From the NCBI GenBank assembly GCA_028554755.1, contig JAPTOF010000007.1, positions 15,609,001 to 15,673,000 of the forward strand: a stretch of 64,000 nucleotides of DNA. The letters run 5' to 3'. A program made the translations under genes and the position numbers. Shown piece after piece: positions 23,723-35,641 of the stretch; the first letter of the stretch is position 1; every line of letters begins with the position of its first letter. Under the pieces are notes generated by a model. The model searched no databases. It saw only the letters and a program-made list of their open reading frames with translations, and was not told where the DNA came from. The stretch comes from Cordia subcordata. Its lineage: Eukaryota > Streptophyta > Magnoliopsida > Boraginales > Cordiaceae.

Positions 23723-23954
23723 GTAACTTGTTTCGATTGGCTTTTTTCATAAGTGTTTTTTTTTTAACAACTTCTCACAAAAGTTCTTTTTCAGAAATTG
23801 AAAATTCAAACTTTTAAAAAAAGTTGTATTTGAGCTTTTTTCAAAGTTTCATTTTTTTGGATGCCAAACCAAATATTTATTGTAAAAACAATTTATTCTT
23901 TTTAGGGAAAAAAAAGTGTTTTTTTCCTTAAAAACAACCAATCCAAATAGGCCC
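23723..23954. mobile_element. Tourist-like MITE, tandem copy 2
   Basis: 232 bases from GTAACTTGTTTCGATTGGC to CCAATCCAAATAGGCCC, matching the preceding copy in order of parts (GGCTTTTTT, GAAAATTC, TTGTATTTGAGC). It abuts copy 1 head to tail. The two probably inserted next to each other or arose by local duplication. Confidence 0.55.
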
Positions 23955-24150
23955 TTATAATTCTATATATAGAGCTAATATAAGGAAGCTTGTAACTAAA
24001 CTAAAGATATATGGACTACACCATGGAGCTTAGGTACAAAGACTAAAGAAATACAATATATATATGTGGATTGTGGAGTTGCCCTCCCTTGGTTGTTTTA
24101 GCAAATGTTTATATCAACCTTCCTACTTTTCCAGAATTCTTGTAGATTAT

Positions 24151-24509
24151 CACTACAAAAAAAAAAAGTAAGTAATAGGTGAGGGTTTTACTATCGTCTA
24201 TGTAGGCATTGCCTATTTTAAAGCTACCACTAGTATGGGCATTGGCTATTTAAAACGTTGCCTATATAGAATTCCAAGGAAAAGGAAAAAAACACAACAT
24301 GTTCCATCTACAGTTTAAATCTTGAACCTTTCTTGTTTTAACACTCTATAATCATACCATCTACCAATCAAGTTAAGCATATATTCATTAACTACTTGCA
24401 TAACAATATATCTATGTATTACCTAAACCCTGCCTATATCGAAACAGTGCCACCTATTCTTCGTTATTTTACAGGGAAAGAGCCACCTATTCTTTATTTT
24501 TTTGTAGTG
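24151..24509. mobile_element. CACTA-type MITE, target duplication TAT
   Basis: 359 bases starting CACTACAAAAAAAAA and ending TTTTTTTGTAGTG, the classic En/Spm ends, with the 3-base duplication TAT on both sides (24148-24150 and 24510-24512). The subterminal region has repeats of a GCCTAT / TGCCTATATAG kind (ATTGCCTATTTTAAAG, CGTTGCCTATATAG, CTGCCTATATCG). No transposase frame, so it is non-autonomous. Confidence 0.88.
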
Positions 24510-24512
24510 TAT

Positions 24513-25214
24513 GTAGGTCACTTTATCCTGATTTGGTAAGATCACTTAATATCTCTTATCCCAAATTTTGTTGAGTAGCCTTCTTCATTCATATTTAAGG
24601 ACAATGACTTATTTGAATTCAATCATAACTTATCCTTATTTGTTGCAAGGTCGCTGTCAGCCTAATCTCACTTAACACTAGGTTGAGCTTGGCCTACCAG
24701 GCTGACGGTGTGTGCACCTCTATATTCCTATTTGTAAGTCTCATTAATAATCTTATATTTTATTTTTGTTTGTGACAAACTAATCCCTTGTCTAACATAT
24801 CTGTGTCACTGTTAGCCTCAACATAATTTTTTACTAAAAAATTCATAAAATATGACATGCACCTCATGTGAATTGCATTTTGAACAATATAATTAGCCTT
24901 GGCAAAAGAGCAAAAATGCAATTCGTGTGAGATACACGTGATATTTGGCGGGATTTACTAACATAGATTTGGGACTAATGACGCAAATATGTTAGCAAAA
25001 ATGCAATTCATGTGAAGTACAATAATTTGTCACAAAAGAAAGACAATGGATTAGATTATTACGTACGATTGACAAAAATAAGGAATCATTCATATAATTT
25101 ACCCAATTAAGTGTGTCTTTTCCAAAACTTATAGATAACATTCGTCCGCTATCACCAATTCCACTCCCAAAATGGGTCTGCTAGGCCAAATGGTGCAAAT
25201 TTGGAATGTAAACA
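24513..25214. repeat. Intergenic with an imperfect inverted repeat
   Basis: Around 24765-25065 an imperfect inverted repeat is seen: TTTGTGACAAACTAATCC...CTCATGTGAATTGCATTTT on the left against AAAATGCAATTCATGTGAAG...TTTGTCACAAAAG on the right. It may be another small DNA transposon. The rest has nothing recognised. Confidence 0.4.
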
Positions 25215-25335
25215 ACTAGAAAGAGGACTTACCTCAAAAAGAAGAAGAAACAATGCATTCATCACCCATATTACTCGTTCAGTATCACACTCTCCTGTGA
25301 TCAACTACATGAGTGCAAGTGTTTTACTAGATTAG
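25215..25335 (-). other. 3' flank of RLK2 matching RLK1 flank
   Basis: Matches 6185-6300 in sequence and position relative to the receptor gene, including the terminal GTAAGTCC on the minus strand. It shows that the duplicated block extended at least 250 bases beyond the stop codon. Confidence 0.45.
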
Positions 25336-25594
25336 AAAATATTAAAGATAAAGGAAAATAAATGTAGTTCTATGCATATAATATTACTTAGCTAATATAA
25401 TTTCAGCCCATGATCTTATAAAACCCTAGTTTTGGGTTTGCTTTTAAAACCCATGCCTTTAAGAATTAACCCTAGCCTTTAACTCCTTCATATCATATCT
25501 CTTCTTCTTTTAATTAGGAATTGCTTGACGAGGATTGATTTTAGCCATTGTTAACTATTGTAGTATTACTTGATGAGCAAATAACAACATACAA

Positions 25595-26088
25595 TTAAAA
25601 AATAAAAATAAAAAGAAAACAAAAGGAAGACCTTTCTCGACCTACATCATTTTTTTCCAAAATTGCAAAGGTGAAAACAAGTCGAAAATCATTACCTCCA
25701 TTGCTATTCCTGACACTCATGTATTTATCCTTAATTTTGTTCATCTCTACAACATCTTTCATACTTGTCCTCTCTGCTGGTGATTCCATTGAACAGTATA
25801 CTCCAATTCTTAGTACTGTAGCCACACAATCCAAAGTTTTCATGATTTCTGCTGCACTTGTTTCGTTGTTATTTGATCTATGGCCATCAACTTGAGAATT
25901 TAGTAGTAATGAAGGTTCAACAATATCAGCCACTTGCTCTCGTAATGCCATCTTAACATGGTGATGAAGGTCCATGTCATTCTTGAATATATTATCTGTT
26001 GGTCTTCTACCTATAAATATCTCCAGCAACATAATTCCAAAACTATATATATCTCCCTGTACAGATAACATCCCGCCCATACCATATT
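25595..26088 (-). pseudogene. RLK2 last exon (kinase C-lobe)
   Basis: Starts after acceptor TTTGCAG with the split glutamate codon, then YGMGGMLSVQGDIYSFGIML and RRPTDNIF, parallel to RLK1. The final stop is displaced: after RNSNGGNDF the frame runs on into a phenylalanine-rich tail (FCFLFIFIF), unlike the compact end of RLK1. Confidence 0.85.
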
Positions 26089-27936
26089 CTGCAAAAATAA
26101 AGTATTGATCGTGTAGGATAGCAAAGGCTCAGTTTGTTTGCCATAAATATTTTGCTTGAATTATTTATTTATTAGCATCAAATATTAGTCAATTTGAAAA
26201 TATTTTTTAGTCAATTGAAAACTTTAGTTGGAGAGGAAAGAAAATGTTTTCAGCTAGCCGAGAAGAAGAAAATATTTCCGCATAAGAAGTTTCTCTTTTT
26301 GGGGATAAAACCCCCTACCCCCCCCCCCTCCAAAACAACCAAAAAAAAAACTAAGGCTCCATTGTTTAATCTCCAAATTTGTTAAATTTTTTATTTTTAA
26401 TTATTTTTGTAAATTTATAACATTTTTGACTTAAATAAAATGTCCCTAGTATCAAATGAATTTTCCAAACAAAAATTTTCTTATCGAAATATATTTTTTA
26501 GTGTGACAACAAAAAGTCAAAATATTCCATTCTCTAGAAAGACATTTTCCCCCGTTTGGAATACTAGAATGAGCTGAAAATGAATAGTTATTCTAGCTTC
26601 TAATTCATTTTCCTTGATTTGGTATGGTGAATTAAAGTTGGAAAGACTTATTGAGAATGACCTTTCTAGCAAAAAGTTTGCAGAGGTCATTTCTCATCTC
26701 AACCCAAGAAATAACTTTTGCAACATGAAGTAGGAAATATAAAAAATTATCTACTCGTTTAAGCTATCACAAATTCTTAATTATGTTTAAATAGTAAATA
26801 AATTGAAGAATAGTATTAAAATAAATTAATAAAATAATCATGTATTAACGCCAAATAAAAGATTAACAAGAATATCTTTAACATATATGATCCAAAAAAA
26901 TAAAAATAAATAATTTGTATGAGTTTGCATTAATTATCTAAAGATAGTTTTAATGTGATATTTGAAGATTAATTTTTCAATAAGTTATTTAGAAAATTCT
27001 AATCAGTTTATCTTAATTTTTAAAAATAATTTTGATGAGATATTTGAAAATATTTTTTTAAAATACTTTTAGAAAGTTCACGTTAATTTCTCCACAAATA
27101 TCCTCATGAGATTTTTCAAAAGCTTGTTTTTTTGTAGCACCCTCACATGGTTCTTTATGAGATTTGTGTGTGTATTTTATAACGGCTTGGGTTTACTACT
27201 ATTGATATTACCGGTTTAAATATTTTCGAATAGTTGATTAGATTCAATGTGATGGTAGGCTAGTAGTTGGGCCTAGTTTATTATATGTGGTATCAAAGCA
27301 GGTTTTTTAGTCAAATTAAAGGTTGCCTTGGGGTCTTGGACAATGAGTTTGAAATGCCTTCCCAAATCGATTCTTTGTGAGATTTGTGTACACTTTATAA
27401 TGGGTTGGGTTCATTATTAAAACATTATGGGTTAATTGATTAGGCTCAATGTAATGACAGGCTAGTAGTCGGCTTACATTTTCAAAAACAATTTTAATAA
27501 ATTCATTTTTAAAATATTTGCCAGCTATCACATTAAGTATAGATCGTTACATTTTCAAAAAAAAAATTAATAAGTTCAGTTAAATTTTTAATAAAACAAA
27601 TTAACAAGATATTTTAAACAATTTTTCTTAAAAAAAAACATATTTTATTTCAACTTGTTAGCGTAGTATTATTAAACAATTGAAATGAAAAAGACATTCT
27701 ATTCTGCTTTTTCCATATGACCGAGTTCAACATCCGACTCCATTCCAAGAGCATTCGACTTTAAATTCTATATGGTATTGAATTGCCATCTCTTTTTAGA
27801 CCATTCTATTACATGAAACAAACTTTTTCCCCAGATAACTCATTATAGCAAACAAATGGAGCCAACAATTGCAGGAAAATAATAGAAATAAAAAAGTAAA
27901 GTTCCTTAAAATAACGAGAGATAGATATTTGGATAC
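26089..27936 (-). other. RLK2 intron with diverged direct repeats
   Basis: Position and phase match the RLK1 intron, but the contents differ. Two diverged copies of a block of about 115 bases, GAGATTTGTGTxxxxTTTATAA...GATTxGxxTCAATGTxATGxxAGGCTAGTAGT, lie at 27149-27273 and 27368-27480. There is also a C-run (26320-26330) and AT-rich filler. No coding sequence. Confidence 0.6.
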
Positions 27937-30514
27937 CTAGAGGGACATAACCAACTGTCCCTTTAAAGCCGCCAGTTGAGCTCATTGGATCTTGAGAAGT
28001 GCTCTCATTTGTGTAATTGGAAAGAACTTTCGCTAGTCCAAAATCTCCTACATGTGCAGTCATTTCATGATCAAGCAAAATATTACTTGGCTTTAGATCA
28101 CCATGAACAACTGGGATTTCACATTGATGGTGAAGATACTCGAGCGCGCTAGCTATTCCAGCCGCTATACTTAATCTTTGATCAAGGCTCAAATTCTCAC
28201 GATTGAGTTGTGAGTTTTCGCTATGGTGCAACCACTCCTCTAAACTTCCATTTGGCATAAATTCGAAAACCAGAGCCTTAAAGTCAGTTCCTTTAAAATC
28301 AATGCTTGAGCAAGCAGCGATGATCTGCAGGAGATTCCGATGGCGAATGTTTCTCAATGCATTACATTCTGCTATGAAACTCTTGGCAGCTCCTCTCTCT
28401 GTAAGATTGAGAACTTTCACTGCCACAGTCATTCCTCGATTGCCCAAAATTCCTTTATATACCGAGCCATGACCCCCCTGAACATTCAAATTGGAAGCTG
28501 AAAATTCATTTGTTGCTTGAGAAAGTTCTGCATACGAAACTTTTGGAAAAAGTTCATCAAACAAGTCATTGCTTGAAGAGCTTTTTCTTGTTCTTTTCAT
28601 CCGCATGAAAATGAGGTAAACACAAGCTGTCAAGATTGAACCTGAAATGGCTGTTGGGATGGCAATTTTGAGAACCAGAGAAACTCGTTTCTTCTTTGGC
28701 ACATCTACTTGGCATATTGGAAGTCCCAAACTCTTCGATCCCCCACAGAGCTCTCCATTTCCAACTATAGAAAATCCACTTTGATTTCTGAAGATCCCTT
28801 CTTGTGGTACCTCCCCTTCAAGATCATTGTACGACAAATTCAAATATTTCAGAAGAGTAAAGTTCTGTAGGAATGCTGGAATTTGGCCTGATAAATTATT
28901 TTTTGACAGGTCAATAGCATGAATGCTTTTTAGGTTGCTCAAAGTTGATGGAATTTTTCCCTCAAATGAGTTATCCCCCAAACGAAGTTGCTTCAACATT
29001 TCACATTGACCAATTGAACTTGGAATTTCTCCTGACAACCTATTTCTTGAAATGTCCAATTCCAACAGCCTGGTCATGTTACCTATTTCTGGAGGCAATT
29101 GACCTGTCAGAAAATTACAAGCTAAGTTGAAGGAACGAGCAACTGAAGTAAGGCTTACAATTTCCTTTGGTATTGGACCTGTGAGCTTATTCCCTGAAAG
29201 CTGAAGTAGCTCTAGTTTTCGACAATTTCCTAAACTATGAGGAATGCTGCCTTCCAAGTCATTTGTGTGTAAATCGAGCCCAATTAATTGAGTCATGTTG
29301 CCGAACAATGATGGAATGGCTCCTGAAATTCTGTTCTCAAATAGAAGAATTTCCACTGATATTTTCAGCTTGCCTATTCCCTCTGGAATTTTTCCAGTGA
29401 TCATGTTCTCGGAAATCTGAAGCCTTTGTAGACCAACAAGGGCCTCAATCCCTTCAGGAATGGTTCTCGATATCTGGTTTTTTCCTGCCAGTAGCTGTGT
29501 AAGTGCATTTGAAAAATTGGCAATTGAACTTGGCAGCTCACCCCTGAACATGTTATACCCAATATCCAATATTTTGAGATTGCTGCAATTAGTAAGAGGT
29601 TAGGAAACTGAATTCTTCACCATTCACATTTCCCAAATGGTTCCCTGAAAGTGTCAATATCTCCAGATCTTTCAAGCTTCCAAGATTCACAGGCACCGTA
29701 CCTGTGAAGTTATTAAATGAAAAGTCCACTGTTACAAGTCTTGAAGCATTGGATAATGAAAGTTGAAGCAATCCGCTAAAATAATTTCCACCCGCATGTA
29801 ACGCCAACAGATTAAATAGAGCAGACCCAACATTAGATGGGATTCTTCCATAGAGACGGTTGTCTCCGATATCAAGATAATTGAGGAAAGAAAGATTGTA
29901 GATTGAAGGAGGAACAGTCCCTGAAATGTTGTTTGCTGCAATTAGAAAATGCAGCAAATACGCAAGTCTCCCGAGCTCACTTGGGATGGTGCCCTGGAAA
30001 TTGTTCTCTTCCAAGGCCAACCCCATGAACGTGGTGGCGTTCCCTAGCCAGGTTGGGATGCTTCCAGTGAGATTGTTTGTAGCCAAAGTGAACGCAGCAA
30101 GATTGTTTTGTTCAAGAGAGCTGAGTTCAGATGGTATTTCGCTAACAAGTTTGTTTCTGCTGAAGTCAATGACTTGCAAACTTGAACAATTGGACAGATT
30201 GCTCGGAATTCTACCCTGAAAACCATTGTTGCTAAGGTCCAGATAAACAAGTCGAAACAAGCGCCCTATTTCCTGAGGGACTTCAGCTCGGAAGAAGTTT
30301 TTTTGTCAGATTGATCTCCCTTAGAAAACTTAAATTTCCTACATGGGGTGGTAGCTGACCAGACAATTTCTTGTCTTCCAAATTCAAGGCAGTAACTCTT
30401 CCAGGGTGCCGCTTGCTGCAAGAAACTCCTTGCCAGTGATAGAAATGGACAAACTCGTTCCAAGAGCTCATGAAATCGAGGGGATCTTCAGTTATACTTT
30501 CTCTAAAGGCAACT
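27937..30514 (-). pseudogene. RLK2 main exon, LRR and kinase part
   Basis: From the copia junction inwards: LRR N-cap (QGVSCSKRHPGRVTALNL), LRRs, C-cap (CGGSKSLGLPIC), membrane segment (LKIAIPTAISGSILTACVYLIF), then a kinase with GGHGSVYKG, VAVKVLNL, HGDLKPSNILL and DFGLAKVL. It needs two frame corrections (near 30300 and 29597) to read through. The kinase half, 27937-29569, is a single open frame of about 545 codons. Confidence 0.9.
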
Positions 30515-30775
30515 TGATAAGAGAGCCTAGTAGTCAAGATACTTAGTTGATTAGATTAGTTAACTGTGAGAATCTGGTATGTCACAGGCAAGTGATTATA
30601 GTATTTGTAAGCTAACTGCTCATCAGTTAGTTAGTTAGTTAGATGACAGCTATACTACACTCATAGTTAGTTATAGCTAATTACTTGTTTCCTACTTGTC
30701 TATATATATGAGATGTAATTGCCACAACTCTCATGATGAATAACAGATATTTTCACATGATTCTAATTCTCTTTA
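30515..30775 (+). repeat. copia-2 5' LTR
   Basis: Starts TGATAAGAGAG, ends TCTAATTCTCTTTA. Contains four TTAG units (three in the 3' LTR) and a TATA-like CTATATATATGAG near 30701. The TG...TA ends are unusual (TG...CA is normal), but both LTRs share them and the target duplication fits exactly. Confidence 0.93.
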
Positions 30776-30788
30776 TGGTATCTAGAGC
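30776..30788 (+). other. copia-2 primer-binding site
   Basis: TGGTATCTAGAGC directly abuts the 5' LTR; it equals the initiator-Met tRNA site TGGTATCAGAGC with one inserted T. Confidence 0.8.
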
Positions 30789-30990
30789 AAGACACAATTT
30801 TGGAGATTTTTTTTTTCGAAACCCTAGGGGTTTCTTCATAAGAGATCAGCTCGAGATCTAAATTCAGAAGGAATCGCAGCATCTCTCTTCCTCAAATCTC
30901 TTTCTTTTTCTCTCGCCCAGCTTCACTAAGCATTTATCTTCAATTTTTTATTGGTGTTACAATCTTCTTTCTGCAAATCGAGCTTTGTCA

Positions 30991-33900
30991 ATGGCTGCTG
31001 CTGATGATCTCCCAACTGGAGTGAAATTTATGCTTCAAAATTTCACTTCAATGGTACATATTCAGCTTGATTCTTCCAATTACATGTTGTGAAGAGCACA
31101 ATTGCAGAGGATCTTCAAAGCTCATCATCTTCTTGGTCATGTAATAGGGCTTTACCTTGTCCTTCTCCTACAATTAGAGATGACACTGGTAAGAATGTGA
31201 TTAATCCAGAATATGAAGCTTGGAGTAATCTGAATGAACATCTTCAAAACTGTCTGTTTGCATCCATTTCCCTAGCTGTTCTCTCTCTACTTCTTCATCT
31301 TAATACTTCTGTTGCTATTTGGCAAGCCCTAGAACAAAGGTTTAGTTCCTTTAGTAGATCACATGTGCTTTAGTTGAAAAATAGATTGCTCAATATTACA
31401 AAAGGAACTAGGACTATGCAAGCTTATCTGGATTAGATCAAGATTCTTACTGACAGTCTTGCTGCTGTGGATGATATTGTCAGAGACGAAGATCTTGTTT
31501 TGTATACTCTTAGAGGCCTACCCTCAAAGTATGACTCTTTTCAGTCTAGTGCGAGACTTAGATCCACTTCTATTACTCCCTCAGACCTCAACACTTTACT
31601 CATAAGTGAAGAGTTCAATTTTCAGTTGAAAAGAAGCTTACCTTAACTGACTCATCTTCTGAAGCTCACACACTGTTGTATGCCAATACCTCACAAGGAA
31701 GAGGTACAAGCAGAGGCAGATGTAAAGGTAGGTAGCAACATAGAGGAGGAGGCAGAGGTAGAAGCTCACAAACTTCTTCTGTAGTCACTTCACAAGGCAT
31801 TTTGCCTAATCCTCCTCAATCTGCAAGCCAACTCTCTACTACATCAACAGCAACAAAGATTTATTGTCAAATTTGTGAAAAGCCAAATCATACTGCAAAA
31901 GAGTGTTGGTATAGGTTTGATGTCAGTTATGCAAATCCACAACTGGAAAAGCAAGCATACTCTGCTCAGACTGGAACATTAACTCAATCAGAAATTGCAT
32001 GGGTCTTGGGTACTGGAGCAAACACACATGTAACCAATGACCTCTCCAATCTCTATTCTTATGCTCCTTATCAAGGCAATCAAACTGTCACTGTTGGTAA
32101 TGGTTCTCAACTCCCTATCACTAGTATTGGATTTGGTAAGTTGTCTACACCTACTTTCACATACAAGCTCACTAATGTTCTTCATATTCCTTATATTTCA
32201 TCCAATTTGTTGTCCATCTCTAAACTCACTCATGATAACAACTGCACAGTCATTTTCAACTCAAAAGAAGCACTTATTTTGGATAACTCTACTCATCAGA
32301 TTTAGTACAGGGGCCCTTGTGAAGAAGGTCTTTATAGTTTAGCTTCCAGTCCTTCTCTTTCCACTCCCATGTCACTTACACTTCTCAGTTGCAGCTGCAG
32401 TTCCAAGAATCCTTCCATCTCTGTCCTCTGGCATCAAAGATTGGGACATCCTGCTAAGAAGCTTTGCCCTACTTTGTCTTCTCTATTAAATGTAAAATTA
32501 GAGAGTGATAGTTCAGTGTGTAATGCTTGTGTTGTGTCCAAATCTCCTAAGATTTGTTTTTCTTTGTCTCAAACTGTTACTACTAGGCCTTTTGAGTTAG
32601 TACACTCTGATGTTTAGGGTCCATCCTCTTTGCCTTCATGTAAAAACTACACATATCACATACTGTTTTTAGATGATTTTACAAGATTTACTTGGTTTTA
32701 TCCCTTGAAAAACAAATCTGATGCTTACATTACCTTTCAATTGGTCAATAATATGGTGCATACACAATTTGATACAAAGATTAAGCTCTTTAGGACTGAT
32801 AATGGCACTGAATATGTTAATTTACAATTTAGTGCTTTTCTTCAGTCTCTAAGAGTATTACACCATACAACCTGTCCCTATATACCTAAACAGAATGGGA
32901 AGGTTGAATGAAAACACAGGCATCTAGTTGAGACTGCTTTAACACTCATGCGTCAAGCTAATCTTCCTAATTATCTTTGGCTTGAGTCATTAGCTACTAC
33001 TAATTACCTCATAAACAGACTGCCTACCATTGTTTTGTCAAATAGGTCACTATTTGAGTGTCTTTATTCCAAATATCCAAACTATGATCTTCTCAAAGTC
33101 CTGGGATGCTTGTGTTACCCTTGGTTGAGTCCCTACACTAAACATAAGCTACAGCCAAGATCTATATCTTGTGTCTTCATTGGATACTGTCCAACTACTA
33201 AAGGCTATAGGTGCTTGGATCCTGATACTAAAGAGTACATTTCTAGGCATATGCAGTTTGTGGAACATGTTTTCCCTTTTGCACAACTACATAATTCTTC
33301 TGAATATCCTACATTTGATTGGTTTCCATCCACAAGTACTACTATCTCGTTATTTCCATTAAATGACAGTGATTAAAATCTTCCTGCTTAGGTTCCTTAT
33401 CCTTTTCTAGTCTACTCTAATCCTCCTAAGTCTACTCAGTCTACATCCTCAAAGACTACCAGTAGTCATATCTTTTCTTTTGATTCATCATCATCATCAT
33501 CATCACTATCTCAGTCAAATCCTTCATTGAGTACATCATCTAAAAGTGAGTCTCATCCATAGTCAGCTTCAACAAATGATTCTAGGACTAACTTTCCTTT
33601 TTCACTGAATTCTTCTTCTTCAACATTTACATCCTCTATTCCTGTTTCCATTTTCATCCTCTATTCATGTTTCTAGGCATCCAATGCTCGCTAGATCAAA
33701 AATAGGAAGTCTTAAACCTCCTCTCTATAATTTGCATACACAAACCACTGAACCAACATCATATAAACAGGCATCTACATCTTCTTACTGAGTTCAAGCT
33801 ATGAAAGAGGAATATGAGGCTTTACTAAAACAGCATACCTGGACTCTGCTTCCTCTACCCCCTGATAGAAATCCAATTGGTAGCAAATGGGTTTACAGGA

Positions 33901-35262
33901 TCAAGTATAATGCAAATGGGACTGTGTCTAGGTACAAGGCAAGATTAGTTGCAAAAGGTTTTCATCAACAAGAAGGTCTAGACTACAATGAGACATTCAG
34001 TCCAATGGTAAAACCACAAACTATGAGGATTGTTCTCACTATGGCTATCATTTTTAATGGACCTTAAGGCAATTAAATGTGTCTAATGCCTTTTGCATGG
34101 CTCACTGAATGCAAAGGTCTATATGGTTCAACCCCAAGGTTTTGTGTGCAAATTGAACAAATCTCTCTATAGGCTCAAGCAAGCTCCAAGAGCTTGGTAT
34201 GAACTGCTCTCTTCTTTTCTCCTTAATCAGGGATTTAAGTGCAGTACTTCAGACAATTCTCTCTTTATCTGTAAGACTGGTTCTACAATCACATTCATTT
34301 TAGTGTATGTAGATAACATAGTCATCACTGGTTCCTCTCAACAGGCTATTCATAATCTTATTACAGTAATGCAACAAAAATTTGCTATGAAATACTTGGG
34401 TTCCTTGACTTATTTCTTGGGGATTGAAGTCCATTATTCTTCCAATGGTCTAACACTGCATCAAAGCAAATATGCTCTAGATCTACTGCAGAAAGCAGGC
34501 ATGGCTGAATGTCATCCTACTGGGCTACCTATTATGGCTAAAACTTCTAATGCAGGGAATTCTCAAATTCCATATTCTAATCCTACTCAATTTAGAAGCC
34601 TAGGAGAAGCACTCCAATATCTCACCATGATAAGACCAGACATTCAATTTGCTGTAAATACTTTGTGCTAGTCTATGCACAGTCCTACTCAACATAATTT
34701 TTCAGCTTTGAAGAAGCTACTCAGGTTCATTAAAGGCTCTCACTCTCAAGGCATTTTTCTTCAACCTAGTCCTTTCACTCTTCTGGCCTATTCAGATTTA
34801 GATTGGGCTAGCAATGCTTTGGACATGAAATCAACTACTACTTATTGTGTCTTCCTAGACCATAATCTCATTTCTTGGACATCTAAAAAGCAACCAACAG
34901 TAGCCAGATCATCCACTGAAGCTGATTACAGGGCCATGACAATTATTTCAGCAGAAACAAAGTGGCTTTCTTATATTCTACAGGATTTGGGCATACCAGT
35001 TACTACTCCTACATTGTTTTGTGATAATGCTTCAGCTCTAGCTTTGGCAAACAATCCTGTTCATTATGCTAGAACCAAGCATATTGAGATTGACTACCAT
35101 TTTGTTAGAGAACAAGTTCAATCCAAGCAGTTGGCTATATCTCACATTTCCACTACAAAACAAGTAGCAAACTTACTGACTAAGTATTTATCTAAACCAG
35201 TTTTTCAGCATCTCAAGACCAAGCTTCACATGGCATGCCCAGCTCAGCTTGAGGGGGGATGA
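30991..35262 (+). pseudogene. copia-2 gag-pol polyprotein, inactive
   Basis: ATG 30991 (MAAADDLPTG). Gag, a CCHC knuckle (CQICEKPNHTAKEC, about 31868-31910), protease with WVLGTGANTH where aspartate is expected (D to G), integrase zinc finger (WHQRLGH...CNAC), an integrase core with FRTDNGTEY, RT (GSKWVYRIKYN, RLKQAPRAW, and YVDN where YVDD is expected), RNase H (YSDLDWAS, FCDNASALA, ARTKHIEIDYHFVREQ). Stops at 31090, 31371, about 32303, 32615, 32909, 34669 and others, and a frameshift near 34065. Both the protease and the RT catalytic aspartates are lost, so it is inactive at three steps. The frame ends in the polypurine tract, as is common. Confidence 0.93.
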
Positions 35263-35516
35263 TAAGAGAGACTAGTAGTCAAGATAGTTAGTTGATTAGA
35301 TTAGTTAACTGTGAGAATCTGGTATGTCACAGGCAAGTGATTATAGCATTTGTAAGCTAACTACTCATCAATTAGTTAGTTAGGTAACAGCTGTACTACA
35401 CTTATAGTTAGTTATAGCTGATTATTTGTTTCCTACTTGTCTATATATATGAGATGTAACTTCCACAACTCTTATGATGAATAACAGATATTTTCACATG
35501 ATTCTAATTCTCTTTA
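35260..35516 (+). repeat. copia-2 3' LTR
   Basis: 257 bases, starts TGATAAGAGAG directly after the G-run polypurine tract and ends TCTCTTTA before CAACT. About 95% identical to the 5' LTR by eye. Confidence 0.93.
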
Positions 35517-35641
35517 CAACTAAAGCTAGCTTATCGGTTTCGTTTCCAGCGGAGGATGCAATGATCATGGAGGATTTGCAAGGGAATAGAAACTAGCACA
35601 AAAGGAAACAAATGAGATTGAAATTTGGGCAACAGTTCCAT
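35517..35641 (-). pseudogene. RLK2 5' fragment, start codon side
   Basis: On the minus strand: ATG at 35641 with MELLPK as in RLK1, then a shortened and frame-shifted signal region, then CKSS..IASSAGNETDKLAL in the frame of the mature receptor. It stops at the copia target site. Confidence 0.85.

Larger units (their letters stand above)
30515..35516 (+). mobile_element. Ty1/copia retrotransposon inside RLK2 (copia-2)
   Basis: A 5.0-kb element with short LTRs (261 and 257 bases), 5-base target duplication CAACT (30510-30514 and 35517-35521), primer-binding site TGGTATCTAGAGC at 30776 (one extra T relative to the usual TGGTATCAGAGC), and polypurine tract GAGGGGGGA at 35251-35259. Order gag, protease, integrase, RT, RNase H. 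It lies antisense to RLK2. Removing the element and one CAACT restores a sequence that aligns without gaps to RLK1 at this point. The LTRs differ by about 14 substitutions and one 4-base repeat unit (near 5%), so this insertion looks older than copia-1. Confidence 0.96.
25595..35641 (-). pseudogene. LRR receptor-like kinase paralogue, disrupted (RLK2)
   Basis: Same architecture as RLK1. Pieces in gene order: start codon and signal-peptide region 35641-35517, a 5.0-kb copia insertion, LRR region and kinase 30514-27937, an intron of about 1.85 kb (donor GTATCC, acceptor TTTGCAG), and a last exon 26088-25595. Breaks: a frame change in the signal-peptide region; an extra A in a run of seven near 30300; a 2-base loss near 29597 (RLK1 has ACATCTCTTAC, here ACCTCTTAC); the transposon itself. 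In the kinase, HGD and DFG are kept, but APE reads PLE at the exon junction, and one codon is missing in the last exon (DVVEMNK against DVLVEMNK). It cannot make a full receptor; a truncated transcript is conceivable. Confidence 0.92.
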
